48,469 nucleotides of DNA, from positions 1-48,469 of the forward strand of contig JAEETK010000006.1 in assembly GCA_016290315.1 (NCBI GenBank), read 5' to 3'. A model generated the notes under the pieces. That model searched no databases. It saw only the letters and a program-made list of their open reading frames with translations, and was not told the origin of the DNA. Below are positions 1-7,314 of the stretch, piece by piece (position 1 is the first letter of the stretch; every line of letters begins with the position of its first letter). This stretch comes from Candidatus Saccharimonadota bacterium. Lineage in GTDB: Bacteria > Patescibacteriota > Saccharimonadia > Saccharimonadales > Saccharimonadaceae. The translations under genes and the position numbers were made by a program.

Positions 1-126
1 GAGCATTGCGGCAAGCAAGGAAAGAAAAACTGGCAAATTCATACCTGCCGCAATTGGTATTGCGCCACGTAATTCAACAAGTGGGAACATTGCCACTAAT
101 GTAACTAAGAATAATTTCAGCAACAT
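1..126 (-). CDS. Small multidrug export-like membrane protein (COG2426 type), N-terminal part
   Basis: The first 42 residues of a membrane protein run off the left edge of the window. They are hydrophobic and contain PLVELRGAIPIAAGMNLP, the glutamate/arginine-glycine signature near the N-terminus of the Sm_multidrug_ex family (Pfam PF06695). That family consists of small polytopic membrane proteins annotated as putative small multidrug exporters; transport has not been shown for most members. The ATG at 126-124 is preceded by a GAGGTGAG ribosome-binding site. The gene is divergent from the regulator at 301. Family call from the motif only. Confidence 0.7.
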   Translation of the reverse strand, partial: MLLKLFLVTLVAMFPLVELRGAIPIAAGMNLPVFLSLLAAML

Positions 127-300
127 AGCTCACCTCAACTTAATATATGATAGCATTTTCCATCTTTATATAAAAATACTGTATTGTTTTAGCTTTATTT
201 TTGCTAGAATAAAACACAAGTGCCCGGTGTGTCATAATAATAAACGGTTAAAACCGCTGTTTTTGTAATTTTCAAAAAAGTACATTAAAAAGGAGGGGAT

Positions 301-1146
301 ATGGTAAAGAAAGCGATTGATTTTGTTGGGTTTGATGCTGGCGCTATTTCAGACGAGCTAGCTGAACGGATAAAACGTAAATTCCGCTCAAACCAGGAAA
401 TGATATGGGTAGCGCGCCGTGCGGCCTACGCAATTTTGGAAGGTAGTATTTCTATTGACGATACTACATCGAACGTTGTGAGGTTGATGTATCAACTGGG
501 GTATATCAGGAGGGGCTTAGATCTTTCTACTTTCGCAATCAATCGAGTTTACAAGGCATTACTGGGTAGGGGCGCTGAAACAATAGTCCCAACGCGAGTA
601 CATGACTTCTATACTGAGAACGATGGAGCTAATCGTTTCTGTTTAGCGAATGTGCGATATGAGGAATTCGTACCGCCAACCGAGAGCTGGAGCAGGAAAG
701 TTGCTGATTCTATTAGGGAACTGTTCGATAACCAGCTTCCGGCAGAGCAGCCCATGATCTACGATGCCGTCAATCTGCGTTTTGGGCTCGAAGAAGAGAG
801 TGGGCGTACGTACAAACGGGTATCGGCGATGCTTCATATTTCAGAGAGTACAGCAAAAAGCAAGGTTAGGCGCGGCCTGGAGGCTATTAACCGTTCTGGC
901 ATAATGTGGGGAACTGTGCCTAACGGGGCCTTCGCTGTGGCGCCTCTCTCTATTACGCTCAAATCGAACATCGATGATATTTGCCTGACTACGCCCGCGT
1001 ATTGCAGCCTAAAGAAGCTCAGAATTAATACAATCGGCGATGCTCTTGAGGCTCTAAAGGGCAGAGGTAGGATTCGAGGCATCAGTGACGTGGCTAATCG
1101 TGAACTTAAATGTAAGCTTATTCGTGCCGGTTTCGAATTAAAATAA
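301..1146 (+). CDS. Sigma region 4 / alpha-CTD-like fusion regulator, paralogue 1
   Basis: A 281-residue protein with three parts. The N-terminal helical part carries STFAINRVYKAL and ANVRYEEFVPPTE, both conserved in the paralogues at 1290 and 3648. Residues about 155-200 (VNLRFGLEEESGRTYKRVSA, then a second helix) resemble sigma-70 region 4, where LRFGL precedes the -35-reading helix-turn-helix. Residues about 225-281 (LCLTTPAYCSLKKLRINTIG, ending KLIRAGFEL) resemble the RNA polymerase alpha C-terminal domain. No sigma region 2 is visible, so it should not melt promoters alone; an accessory transcription factor is my inference. An AAAAAGGAGGGG ribosome-binding site precedes the ATG and a strong terminator follows. 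A possible extended -10 (TAGAAT, 205-210) lies upstream. Confidence 0.6.
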   Translation: MVKKAIDFVGFDAGAISDELAERIKRKFRSNQEMIWVARRAAYAILEGSISIDDTTSNVVRLMYQLGYIRRGLDLSTFAINRVYKALLGRGAETIVPTRVHDFYTENDGANRFCLANVRYEEFVPPTESWSRKVADSIRELFDNQLPAEQPMIYDAVNLRFGLEEESGRTYKRVSAMLHISESTAKSKVRRGLEAINRSGIMWGTVPNGAFAVAPLSITLKSNIDDICLTTPAYCSLKKLRINTIGDALEALKGRGRIRGISDVANRELKCKLIRAGFELK

Positions 1147-1177
1147 TCTGCCCCCCCTCGGGCACCAAGACAGTGTC

Positions 1178-1207
1178 AGCCCCCGGCTTTTTGGTCGGGG
1201 GCTTTTT
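1178..1207 (+). terminator. Intrinsic terminator after paralogue 1
   Basis: GC-rich hairpin (GCCCCCG pairing with CGGGGGC) followed by TTTTT. The T-tract runs directly into the promoter region of the next paralogue, whose extended -10 box (TGTTATAAT) is at 1223-1231. Confidence 0.85.
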
Positions 1208-1289
1208 GCGCTATCTTAAAAGTGTTATAATAGGCCAACGTTCGCTAGAAACAGATGTTGTACTTTAAAAGAAAGGAGAGGCGAAAATA

Positions 1290-2138
1290 ATGGTCAAAAA
1301 AGCGACCGAGTTCCACGGGTTTGCAATTGATAACCCTCACAGTATTCCTACCGAGCTTATGTCGAAGATTGCAAGAAAGTTCAAGACTGTCCCTGAGATG
1401 ATTTGGAGGGTGCGTTGTGCGGTTTTTGACGAAAAAGTCAGTGGCCGAAAAATACCCAACGGATTAGTTAATGATCTTGCTCAATATTTTACAACCGCAG
1501 GATATATCAGAGAAGACCTTACTGTTGACACTTTTGCTATTAATCGTCTTTACAAGGCGGCAAGTTACGGTACCGATCTCGGCATTCCAATTTGCGTTCA
1601 GGATTTATTATGCGCGTATGATTGCGGTCTCTACGCAAGGGCAAATCGGCGCTATGAAAACTACGAGTCGCCGACTGACGAGCAGCGCAAGCGCATAGCC
1701 GATTTTATTAAGAAATCACTTTGTGACCAGCCATCCAAAAGGCGGGACATGTCTGGCTACTACGATGTGCTCAATCTGCGTTTTGGCCTTGAGCCGGGGA
1801 TAAGACCGCATACTTACAAGGAAATATCGGCAAAACTGTTTATGTCAATCGGCAGCGCATCGGACAAAACTAAAGCAGCCTTGGAAGTTATTCGGGATTC
1901 TGGCCTACTCGCAAAGCTTGAGTCGGAAGAAATTTATGCCGTAGTGCCACTGTTTGTTTTTGAAGATTCCGTTGTTAATATGCTATGTTTAACTAGAACA
2001 ACACGAGACGCTTTGGCGCGAGCGGAAATCAAAACGATCGGTCGGCTCATCGAAGCATTAAAATGTGGCCACATTGACGACAATATTCGCGGCGAGGTTG
2101 TGAATCGACTTGCGCGCGCTGGATTTGACGTCGAGTAG
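1290..2138 (+). CDS. Sigma region 4 / alpha-CTD-like fusion regulator, paralogue 2
   Basis: A 282-residue paralogue of the gene at 301 with the same order of parts: an N-terminal block with DTFAINRLYKAA, then ANRRYENYESPTDEQ, a sigma-4-like block at about residues 160-205 (YDVLNLRFGLEPG, HTYKEISAKLF), and an alpha-CTD-like end (LCLTRTTRDALARAEIKTIG, RLARAGFDVE). The tandem position next to paralogue 1 suggests duplication. It has its own extended -10 (TATAAT 1226-1231), a GAAAGGAG ribosome-binding site and its own terminator, so the copies are separate units. A short ORF in the leader (ATG 1254) ends in TAATG overlapping this start. A role in transcription is inferred from domains only. Confidence 0.6.
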   Translation: MVKKATEFHGFAIDNPHSIPTELMSKIARKFKTVPEMIWRVRCAVFDEKVSGRKIPNGLVNDLAQYFTTAGYIREDLTVDTFAINRLYKAASYGTDLGIPICVQDLLCAYDCGLYARANRRYENYESPTDEQRKRIADFIKKSLCDQPSKRRDMSGYYDVLNLRFGLEPGIRPHTYKEISAKLFMSIGSASDKTKAALEVIRDSGLLAKLESEEIYAVVPLFVFEDSVVNMLCLTRTTRDALARAEIKTIGRLIEALKCGHIDDNIRGEVVNRLARAGFDVE

Positions 2139-2165
2139 CGCCTCTCCTATCAATACAAAGACATA

Positions 2166-2192
2166 CCCTCGGTCTATTGGCCGAGGGTTTTT
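2166..2192 (+). terminator. Intrinsic terminator after paralogue 2
   Basis: CCCTCGG pairs with CCGAGGG, followed by TTTTT. It abuts the terminator of the convergent operon on the other strand. Confidence 0.85.
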
Positions 2193-2622
2193 AACGATAA
2201 AAAAGCCCAGCCGTTGGCTGGGCAATGATTCTAGAAAGAAAGGGCTTTTTGGGGCAAATATGCGGAAACGTCCTCGCCGTTTCGGCATTTTGCGCAAACA
2301 CCTCCCAGACGGACACTGGCATGGTTCTTTTACAATGTTCGTAATAGAAGCTAAACCAAGTGCTAAAATTTGCCATGCTTACTCCTGTTCGTTCGGAAAG
2401 GGCGCTCTGTAGAATGGCAAGTTTTTGGTTTAGTTCTTCGACCGTTGTATGGCTTTTCTGACAACTATAGTCGTCAGGATATCTACCGGTTATCCTTTTG
2501 TTAATATTCCACATGTCGATGCACATATATAAGTCGGCATACAGAATAAAAAGCTGTGGTATTGACAATTTCGACAGGTCGCCCAGGTCCATGTTACCTG
2601 GGCTACAGATTCGTATGTCCAT
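2191..2622 (-). CDS. Unknown 143-residue protein coupled to the racemase-like gene
   Basis: No family recognised. I start it at the ATG at 2622-2620 rather than further upstream, because this ATG overlaps the stop of the preceding gene (TAATG) and has GGAGG just before it, a classic translational-coupling arrangement. The protein is mixed helical (LSIPQLFILYADLYMCIDMW; KLAILQSALSERTG). It should be made with the racemase-like protein and may act with it. Odd feature: the last codons (AQPTAGLFYR, then stop) are encoded by the hairpin and U-tract of the operon's own terminator, so most transcripts may end before the stop codon. Confidence 0.6.
   Translation of the reverse strand: MDIRICSPGNMDLGDLSKLSIPQLFILYADLYMCIDMWNINKRITGRYPDDYSCQKSHTTVEELNQKLAILQSALSERTGVSMANFSTWFSFYYEHCKRTMPVSVWEVFAQNAETARTFPHICPKKPFLSRIIAQPTAGLFYR
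2199..2223 (-). terminator. Intrinsic terminator lying inside the end of a CDS
   Basis: On the minus strand GCCCAGCC pairs with GGCTGGGC and is followed by six T. It lies within the last ten codons of the upstream gene; the stop codon is at 2193-2191, just beyond the T-tract. Confidence 0.8.
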
Positions 2623-3380
2623 TATTCCTCCAGCGCTTCGGTTACCAAGCATCTAATATGTTCCTCGACTGCGTCAATCACCGGCGATTGAACCGGGTCG
2701 TCCGAACAGATATATCCACCCAGTACGGGGTTCGCAAGTATAACTACTTCCGGGCCTTGAGGCAGTTCTGAGGGAACCTGCCATATAAAGTTGACCAAAA
2801 GCTCTTTTGCGTCAATCACCTCCTCATCATCGGTCGGCCTTTCTCGGATGATTCGATCGATTAGTTCAATCTCTTCCGGGTAATCGGCCGTATCGACCAT
2901 TTCGATCCCATACTGTTTGAGCTGTTCTCCAATGAAGGAACTAGACATGTCGTCCTTTGTTCCCAAAACAAGAACATACTTGGCAGACATTGACTGAATC
3001 TTTTGCGCTACGCACTCCCAGAGTTCCAGCATGTTTACATCGACTTGGTAATGGGTTGGCGGCCAGATTACGCCTTCTACGACCTCGTGTAGCTCGGCAA
3101 CCGCAGGTTCTACTTCTCGCAGATTATCGGTTGCAAGCGCCACGCAACAGCATTTGTCTTTGAGTGCCAGATCGAGCGCTTCTTGGCTCATCTTTTCAGA
3201 GAGCTCGCCCCAATCTTCTTCTGTCTTCGGCGGCCCAGAACCTTGAAAGTCTGGACAGTAACGGATCACGAGCCTGGCGGCATTCGCATCTTCCGTACGC
3301 CGTTCAATCTCTTTGCTGATACCTTCGAGGTACATCAGCGTAGCGTCGTAACTAGTGGAAATAATTCCGATACTTTTCAA
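2622..3380 (-). CDS. Aspartate/glutamate racemase-fold protein lacking catalytic cysteines
   Basis: A 252-residue protein beginning MKSIGIISTSYDATLMYLEG, the N-terminal pattern of the Asp/Glu racemase superfamily (PF01177; usual form MKTIGIIGGMSWEST). The internal KYVLVLGTKDDMSSSFIGEQ matches the start of the second half-domain. Active members have two catalytic cysteines, in CTNT and GCTE motifs; here the aligned sites read ALATDN (about residue 83) and VILANPVL (about residue 216), so both are lost. A racemase reaction is therefore unlikely, and a binding or structural role is my inference. The start is a TTG at 3380; the in-frame codons just upstream include a stop, and a GGAAGGTGAT ribosome-binding site sits at the right distance. 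First gene of a two-gene operon. Confidence 0.6.
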   Translation of the reverse strand: MKSIGIISTSYDATLMYLEGISKEIERRTEDANAARLVIRYCPDFQGSGPPKTEEDWGELSEKMSQEALDLALKDKCCCVALATDNLREVEPAVAELHEVVEGVIWPPTHYQVDVNMLELWECVAQKIQSMSAKYVLVLGTKDDMSSSFIGEQLKQYGIEMVDTADYPEEIELIDRIIRERPTDDEEVIDAKELLVNFIWQVPSELPQGPEVVILANPVLGGYICSDDPVQSPVIDAVEEHIRCLVTEALEE

Positions 3381-3429
3381 ACAACATCACCTTCCTTTCT
3401 AATATTAAAGTGCAAAACCCTCAGCCATA

Positions 3430-3452
3430 TTTTGTTGCGCGACGCAACAAAA
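3430..3452 (-). promoter_or_regulatory. Palindrome in the leader of the racemase-like operon
   Basis: A 10-bp inverted repeat (TTTTGTTGCG, 3-nt loop, CGCAACAAAA) lies between a probable extended -10 (TGTTATAAT on the minus strand, about 3468-3476) and the TTG start. CTCAG and CTGAG flank it and would extend the stem. It could be an operator or an RNA hairpin; the sequence does not decide. Confidence 0.45.
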
Positions 3453-3540
3453 ACTGAGAGCGATTTAAATTATAACATAATATGCGCTATTAGTAAATGC
3501 AGACCACGACAGAGATATTTATAGAAAATAGGCTATCTTT

Positions 3541-3611
3541 CGCCATCTTGGCGGGTACTTTTAAAGAAAGGAGAAGAATATACCTTTTCTTTCAGTCCCT
3601 TGGGGCTTTTT
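3541..3611 (+). promoter_or_regulatory. Leader with hairpins and an attenuator-like terminator before paralogue 3
   Basis: The elements in order are: CGCCA-TCT-TGGCG hairpin (3541-3553); AAAGAAAGG (3563-3571), which can pair with CCTTTTCTTT (3583-3592) and would bury a first Shine-Dalgarno-like site; AGTCCC/GGGGCT stem with a run of T (3594-3611). The real Shine-Dalgarno (AGGAGG) and ATG come 25-35 nt later. The leader of paralogue 4 contains a related block (CTTTTTCTTTCGTCCCTC, then GAGGGCTT), which supports a conserved element. Confidence 0.4.
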
Positions 3612-3647
3612 CGATAGAACCTGAATTTTTTTCTAGGAGGAAAAAGT

Positions 3648-4631
3648 ATGAATTCTACTACCGCTTTATCTCTCCGTGCTCTGAACGATATCCTTCCGAC
3701 AGCTACTGCAAGTCGTCTCATGAAAAAATATGGGACGGTAAACATGGCTATTTGGTGCGCTCGTGTGGAATACTACGTGTCGCTCCTTGGCCGTCAGCCC
3801 AAAAACGACCTGCCCGAGCTGATCGATGCACTCCTTGCTAATGGATATATCCGTAAGGATATCACCCCCGCAACCTTCGCGATCGGCCGCCTCTATAAAA
3901 AGGTTGTCAGTCGCCGCAAGATTGAGCATGATATCCCGGCAAGCGTGGCCGACCTTTACCGTGCGAACGCGGAAGAAGCGAATAGGCGCTATGAGCAGTT
4001 CGTAGCTCCGACTCAGGAGCAGTGCGACAGGCTCATTGGGCACATTCGCGCCCTGTTCCAGAACGTGTCGGATGAACACCCCGGTCAGTCAAAGGCTGAG
4101 AATGTTGGCAGAAATGTTGACATCATCAGATACTGGTCTGGGCTCAGTGAAGATGGGATGCCTCATACGGCCGCGGATACTGCCAGGCGGTACGGTCTGT
4201 GTGCGCAGCGGGTGCTTGGCATTGTCAGGTTTGTTTCCCGCAGGCTCGCATTTCACCCCTTCGCTATCGGTTGCGATGGCGACATCGCTCAGGCGATCTT
4301 CGCGATTGAAGGGCTGCGTCCGCGCGATGTTCCGGAAGATTCGCCGATTGTCTACGTAGTAGGTGACGGACAGCTTCATCGCACGCTCAGGCGCGCCGGC
4401 ATTAATACGGTCAGTGATTTGCTGAGCCTCTTCGACCCCAAGTCCAAGAAGCGCGTACGCAATCTCGGAATAAAGGGCAAAGATCGGCTCCGGAAGCGTC
4501 TCGAAGAAGCCGGGTACGCTTTTAACAAAGACGGCTATCTGGCAACAGAAGCCGAACTTGACGAGCTTTATGGCAATACTCTCTTGGAGCCACTTGAAGT
4601 CATTCCGTGGCCGTCGGAACTGGAAGAGTAA
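3648..4631 (+). CDS. Sigma region 4 / alpha-CTD-like fusion regulator, paralogue 3
   Basis: At 327 residues this is the longest and clearest member. The N-terminal helical part includes ATFAIGRLYKKV and ANRRYEQFVAPTQEQ. The sigma-4-like block (IIRYWSGLSEDGMPHTAADT, then ARRYGLCAQRVLGIV) is at about residues 162-205. The alpha-CTD-like block (GQLHRTLRRAGINTVSDLLS, then RNLGIKGKDRLRKRLEEAGY) is at about residues 245-298 and keeps the NLGxK helix-hairpin-helix loop that contacts DNA in RNA polymerase alpha. An acidic tail follows. The ATG has an AGGAGG site upstream and a terminator follows. GC content is visibly higher than in the flanking leaderless genes. Function is inferred; the domain match is by eye. 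Confidence 0.65.
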   Translation: MNSTTALSLRALNDILPTATASRLMKKYGTVNMAIWCARVEYYVSLLGRQPKNDLPELIDALLANGYIRKDITPATFAIGRLYKKVVSRRKIEHDIPASVADLYRANAEEANRRYEQFVAPTQEQCDRLIGHIRALFQNVSDEHPGQSKAENVGRNVDIIRYWSGLSEDGMPHTAADTARRYGLCAQRVLGIVRFVSRRLAFHPFAIGCDGDIAQAIFAIEGLRPRDVPEDSPIVYVVGDGQLHRTLRRAGINTVSDLLSLFDPKSKKRVRNLGIKGKDRLRKRLEEAGYAFNKDGYLATEAELDELYGNTLLEPLEVIPWPSELEE

Positions 4632-4669
4632 GTCTCTCCTTCTTCTGCCCCCCTTCATAAAGGGGGAAA

Positions 4670-4696
4670 CCCTCGACCATTGGTCGGGGGTTTTTC
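4670..4696 (+). terminator. Intrinsic terminator after paralogue 3
   Basis: CCCTCGACC pairs with GGTCGGGGG, then TTTTT. A second GC hairpin (CCCCCTT/AAGGGGG) lies just before it at about 4650-4666. The pair may also stop the convergent gene at 4702. Confidence 0.85.
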
Positions 4697-4701
4697 TTGG
4701 C

Positions 4702-5496
4702 TTAAATCAAGGCGGGGTTTGCTAGCTCGGCCCTTTCGTGCGCATCGAATACTTTCATGATTGTTTGTCGCCCTCTGTGAATCAATACTATTGGTAATCC
4801 TCTTTCTTTGGCTGCTAGCTTGTCATCGGGGGATATTTTATCAATTGCAATTACTACGTCGGGCGTCAATGCGGCACCTTTTTTGATTCCTTTTTGCTGT
4901 TTGGTAGTCTTAGTTTCAATCGTAACTTGACTATAGGCCTTAAGCCGAAGCGCCGCTTCGCACAAGTCCTCTATGTCGAGCAATATTTCTGGCGCGTCGG
5001 TTAGCTTTAATGGGTCAGTTTCGTAGCCGTCCGTATTGGAGTCGCAAGGGTAAATATGTGCAATCATAGACGCATCAATTCCACTCTTGTAGCCATACAG
5101 AACGCGCCCGGGGAAATGCGAAAGGTTTTTCTCGGTCATAATCGTGAAGCCCATATATCTCCGCGCCTCCGCCGTCTCTTCTATGGTTCGATTCTCCCAA
5201 TTCGTGCGTACTCTAGCCAATAAAAAGAAATGGTCTTTGTCGCAATTCAACTCCTTCACTTGGCCATTTTTTGCGTCATCAAAAGTAATCAAGCTGCCTA
5301 CGAGGGAATTGCAGGCGTAGTCTCTGCAGGCTACGTAGGTCGTCTCGAGTTCTTTTCGTGTTGCTTCCGCCAAGTTCAGCAACTCATGCTTCTTTGCATA
5401 GGATGAATTATCGATATAATAACGTAGACTATCATCGTTTAACCTTGTCGCTAAAACAGAATTTTTTATCATTTCTAAACTTACCTTAAAATCCAT
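4702..5496 (-). CDS. Unknown protein with a GLPIVLI-type C-terminal domain
   Basis: 264 residues, not a family I can name. The C-terminal half (VLYGYKSGIDASMIAHIYP, then QVTIETKT, LTPDVVIAIDKI, AAKERGLPIVLIHRGR) has the same order of strands and motifs as parts of the proteins at 9990 and 25199: a strand with E/Q-V-x-I, then PDxxxxF/I, then A-K/A-x-x-G-L/V-P-I. This arrangement is also familiar from hypothetical proteins of Firmicutes with unknown function. A -10 box (TATAAT, plus-strand 5502-5507) ends 5 nt before the ATG and there is no Shine-Dalgarno, so the mRNA is probably leaderless. Confidence 0.55.
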   Translation of the reverse strand: MDFKVSLEMIKNSVLATRLNDDSLRYYIDNSSYAKKHELLNLAEATRKELETTYVACRDYACNSLVGSLITFDDAKNGQVKELNCDKDHFFLLARVRTNWENRTIEETAEARRYMGFTIMTEKNLSHFPGRVLYGYKSGIDASMIAHIYPCDSNTDGYETDPLKLTDAPEILLDIEDLCEAALRLKAYSQVTIETKTTKQQKGIKKGAALTPDVVIAIDKISPDDKLAAKERGLPIVLIHRGRQTIMKVFDAHERAELANPALI

Positions 5497-5685
5497 TTTT
5501 CATTATAGCTAATAGCTTGCTAAATTTATGAAAAATATGGCAATATGTTCCTAAGTATCCTAGATTACGTCGAGAGGCCAAGTTGGTGGGATCTCTAGTC
5601 GCTAGGCATGTCCCGTGTTATGGTAAGAATGTGCAAAATGTTGGAATTCTCGTACGCGAAATAAATAACTAAAGGACGATATTGC

Positions 5686-6150
5686 ATGGAAAAATTGAAG
5701 ACATTTTTAATAAAAGCTAAAAAAGAGACGTATGCGAACGCAAATGTCGAGAAAACATCGGCTTCGCGCGTTGGGTCGAATGACTATGAATATAGTGAAG
5801 CTGGTATGACCTATCATGATACTTATTTTGGCGGTGTGAAGTTTATCGGCGAAGAAGTAGTCTACGATGGCGAATCCGATACGCCTATTTGGGGAATGAA
5901 TTACTATGGCGTGACTTTGGACGAAGAATTATCTGAAGAAGCTATGGATAAAGCCTTGAGACCAGCTTTAATGAAGGTGGGCGAAGATGATATTTTGCCA
6001 GTACGTGGTCCAAGTCGCTTCGAGAGCGATGGCTACGAGTATACTTTTAATGTTGAGGGAAACTTAGATCGTTTTGATGGCGTTGAAGAAATACACAAAG
6101 GCGGTAAGCTCATCTATCAGCTTCGTTGCGCCGGTGGACGTGTAAAATGA
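5686..6150 (+). CDS. DUF5680 domain protein
   Basis: 154 residues with the DUF5680 pattern: FLIKAKKETYAN, then SNDYEYSEAGMTYHDTYFGG, FIGEEVV, and IWGMNYYGVTL. In other bacteria this domain often sits behind an XRE helix-turn-helix; here it stands alone and its role is unknown. The ATG has a modest AAAGGA site 9 nt upstream. It lies just ahead of the CapA-like gene, which has its own -10 box, so the two need not be co-transcribed. Confidence 0.7.
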   Translation: MEKLKTFLIKAKKETYANANVEKTSASRVGSNDYEYSEAGMTYHDTYFGGVKFIGEEVVYDGESDTPIWGMNYYGVTLDEELSEEAMDKALRPALMKVGEDDILPVRGPSRFESDGYEYTFNVEGNLDRFDGVEEIHKGGKLIYQLRCAGGRVK

Positions 6151-6172
6151 GCAGTGGTCTATAATTAAAATA

Positions 6173-7288
6173 ATGAAAAATAGGCGCACGGTAGGTATTC
6201 GGATTGTCAGTCTAGTTGCGGTAATGGCATTAGCGGCATTAGTCGTATTTTTTGGTCTAAGTTATTTTCGCCCCTCATATTCGGAGACGCAGTCCGGCCC
6301 CGTTGAGCTAGATGAGATTGCGAAACCAGATAAAGATTACACGATAAGCATAGTTGGCGATATCTCTTTGGCGGACAACTGGGAGGTAATGCCGCAGTAT
6401 GATCAACGCGGCAAGGGGGTTAGTGGCATTTTGTCGGATCAGGTTCTCAAAGTTATGCGCGAGAGCGATTTTATGGTTGCGAATAGTGAATTCACTGTCA
6501 GTAATCGTGGCATTAAAACGCCTGGCAAATACTACACTTTTCGCGCCAAACCCGAGCGACTATCAATTTATAACGACATGGGCGTAGATCTGGTAACGCT
6601 TGCCAACAATCACGTCTATGATTTTGGACCGCTCGCTTTCAGCGATATGCTAGAAAGCTTTCAGGCTATCAAAATGCCATATATTGGCGCTGGCAAGAAC
6701 TTAGACGAGGCTAAAAAGCCATATTATCTAACCTTACCCAACGGCTATCGCGTCGCCTTCGTTAATGCTACGCGCGCCGAAAAATGGGGCATCGACACTC
6801 CTGGTGCTACGGCCACTACTGGCGGCGTCTTGCTTTGCTACGATACGGCGGAGTTTATCGATACTATCAAAGAAGCAAAGTCGAATAGTGATTATGTTGT
6901 AGCTATCATCCATTGGGGAACTGAAGGGTCGCATCAATTAGAGCAAGTCCAGAAGACGACCGCTAAAGATTACCTCAACGCTGGTGCGGATATTATTGTT
7001 GGTGGCCATGCGCATGCATTGCAGGGAATTGACTACAACAACGGGAAGCCGATTGTATATAATCTTGGCGACTTCATCTTTAACAACGGGACCGAGGATA
7101 CGGGAATCTTGCAAATCAAATTCCTTACAGACGGTGGAGTAAAATTCTACTTTTTACCTGGTCTGCAAAATAATGTCTTCACGGATTTACTTTCAGGTAA
7201 CGCTCGTGCGCAAAAAATCAGCGAAATCCTATCGTGGGATGGCTCAAATGCAAAAATCCTTGATGATGGCGAAATCGTAGCGAGGTAA
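6173..7288 (+). CDS. CapA family metallophosphoesterase-like protein, membrane anchored
   Basis: 371 residues. An N-terminal hydrophobic segment (about residues 10-30) acts as signal or anchor, followed by a PGA_cap (PF09587) domain outside the cell. Visible motifs are YTISIVGDISLADNWE, MVANSEFTVSNRG, DLVTLANNHVYDFG, VVAIIHWGTE, IVGGHAHALQGID and IVYNLGDFIFN, which give the Asp, Asn and His residues of the calcineurin-like metal site. CapA proteins are linked to poly-gamma-glutamate or other envelope polymer handling; the substrate here is unknown. TATAAT (6160-6165) ends 7 nt before the ATG with no Shine-Dalgarno, so it is probably leaderless. The peptidase-like gene follows after 26 nt. Confidence 0.85.
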   Translation: MKNRRTVGIRIVSLVAVMALAALVVFFGLSYFRPSYSETQSGPVELDEIAKPDKDYTISIVGDISLADNWEVMPQYDQRGKGVSGILSDQVLKVMRESDFMVANSEFTVSNRGIKTPGKYYTFRAKPERLSIYNDMGVDLVTLANNHVYDFGPLAFSDMLESFQAIKMPYIGAGKNLDEAKKPYYLTLPNGYRVAFVNATRAEKWGIDTPGATATTGGVLLCYDTAEFIDTIKEAKSNSDYVVAIIHWGTEGSHQLEQVQKTTAKDYLNAGADIIVGGHAHALQGIDYNNGKPIVYNLGDFIFNNGTEDTGILQIKFLTDGGVKFYFLPGLQNNVFTDLLSGNARAQKISEILSWDGSNAKILDDGEIVAR

Positions 7289-7314
7289 CTATAATAATCT
7301 AAAAAGGAAAAAAT

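Noticed and set aside
4089-4658. 189-residue minus-strand frame
   Set aside because: Shadow of paralogue 3; it crosses that gene's terminator hairpins.
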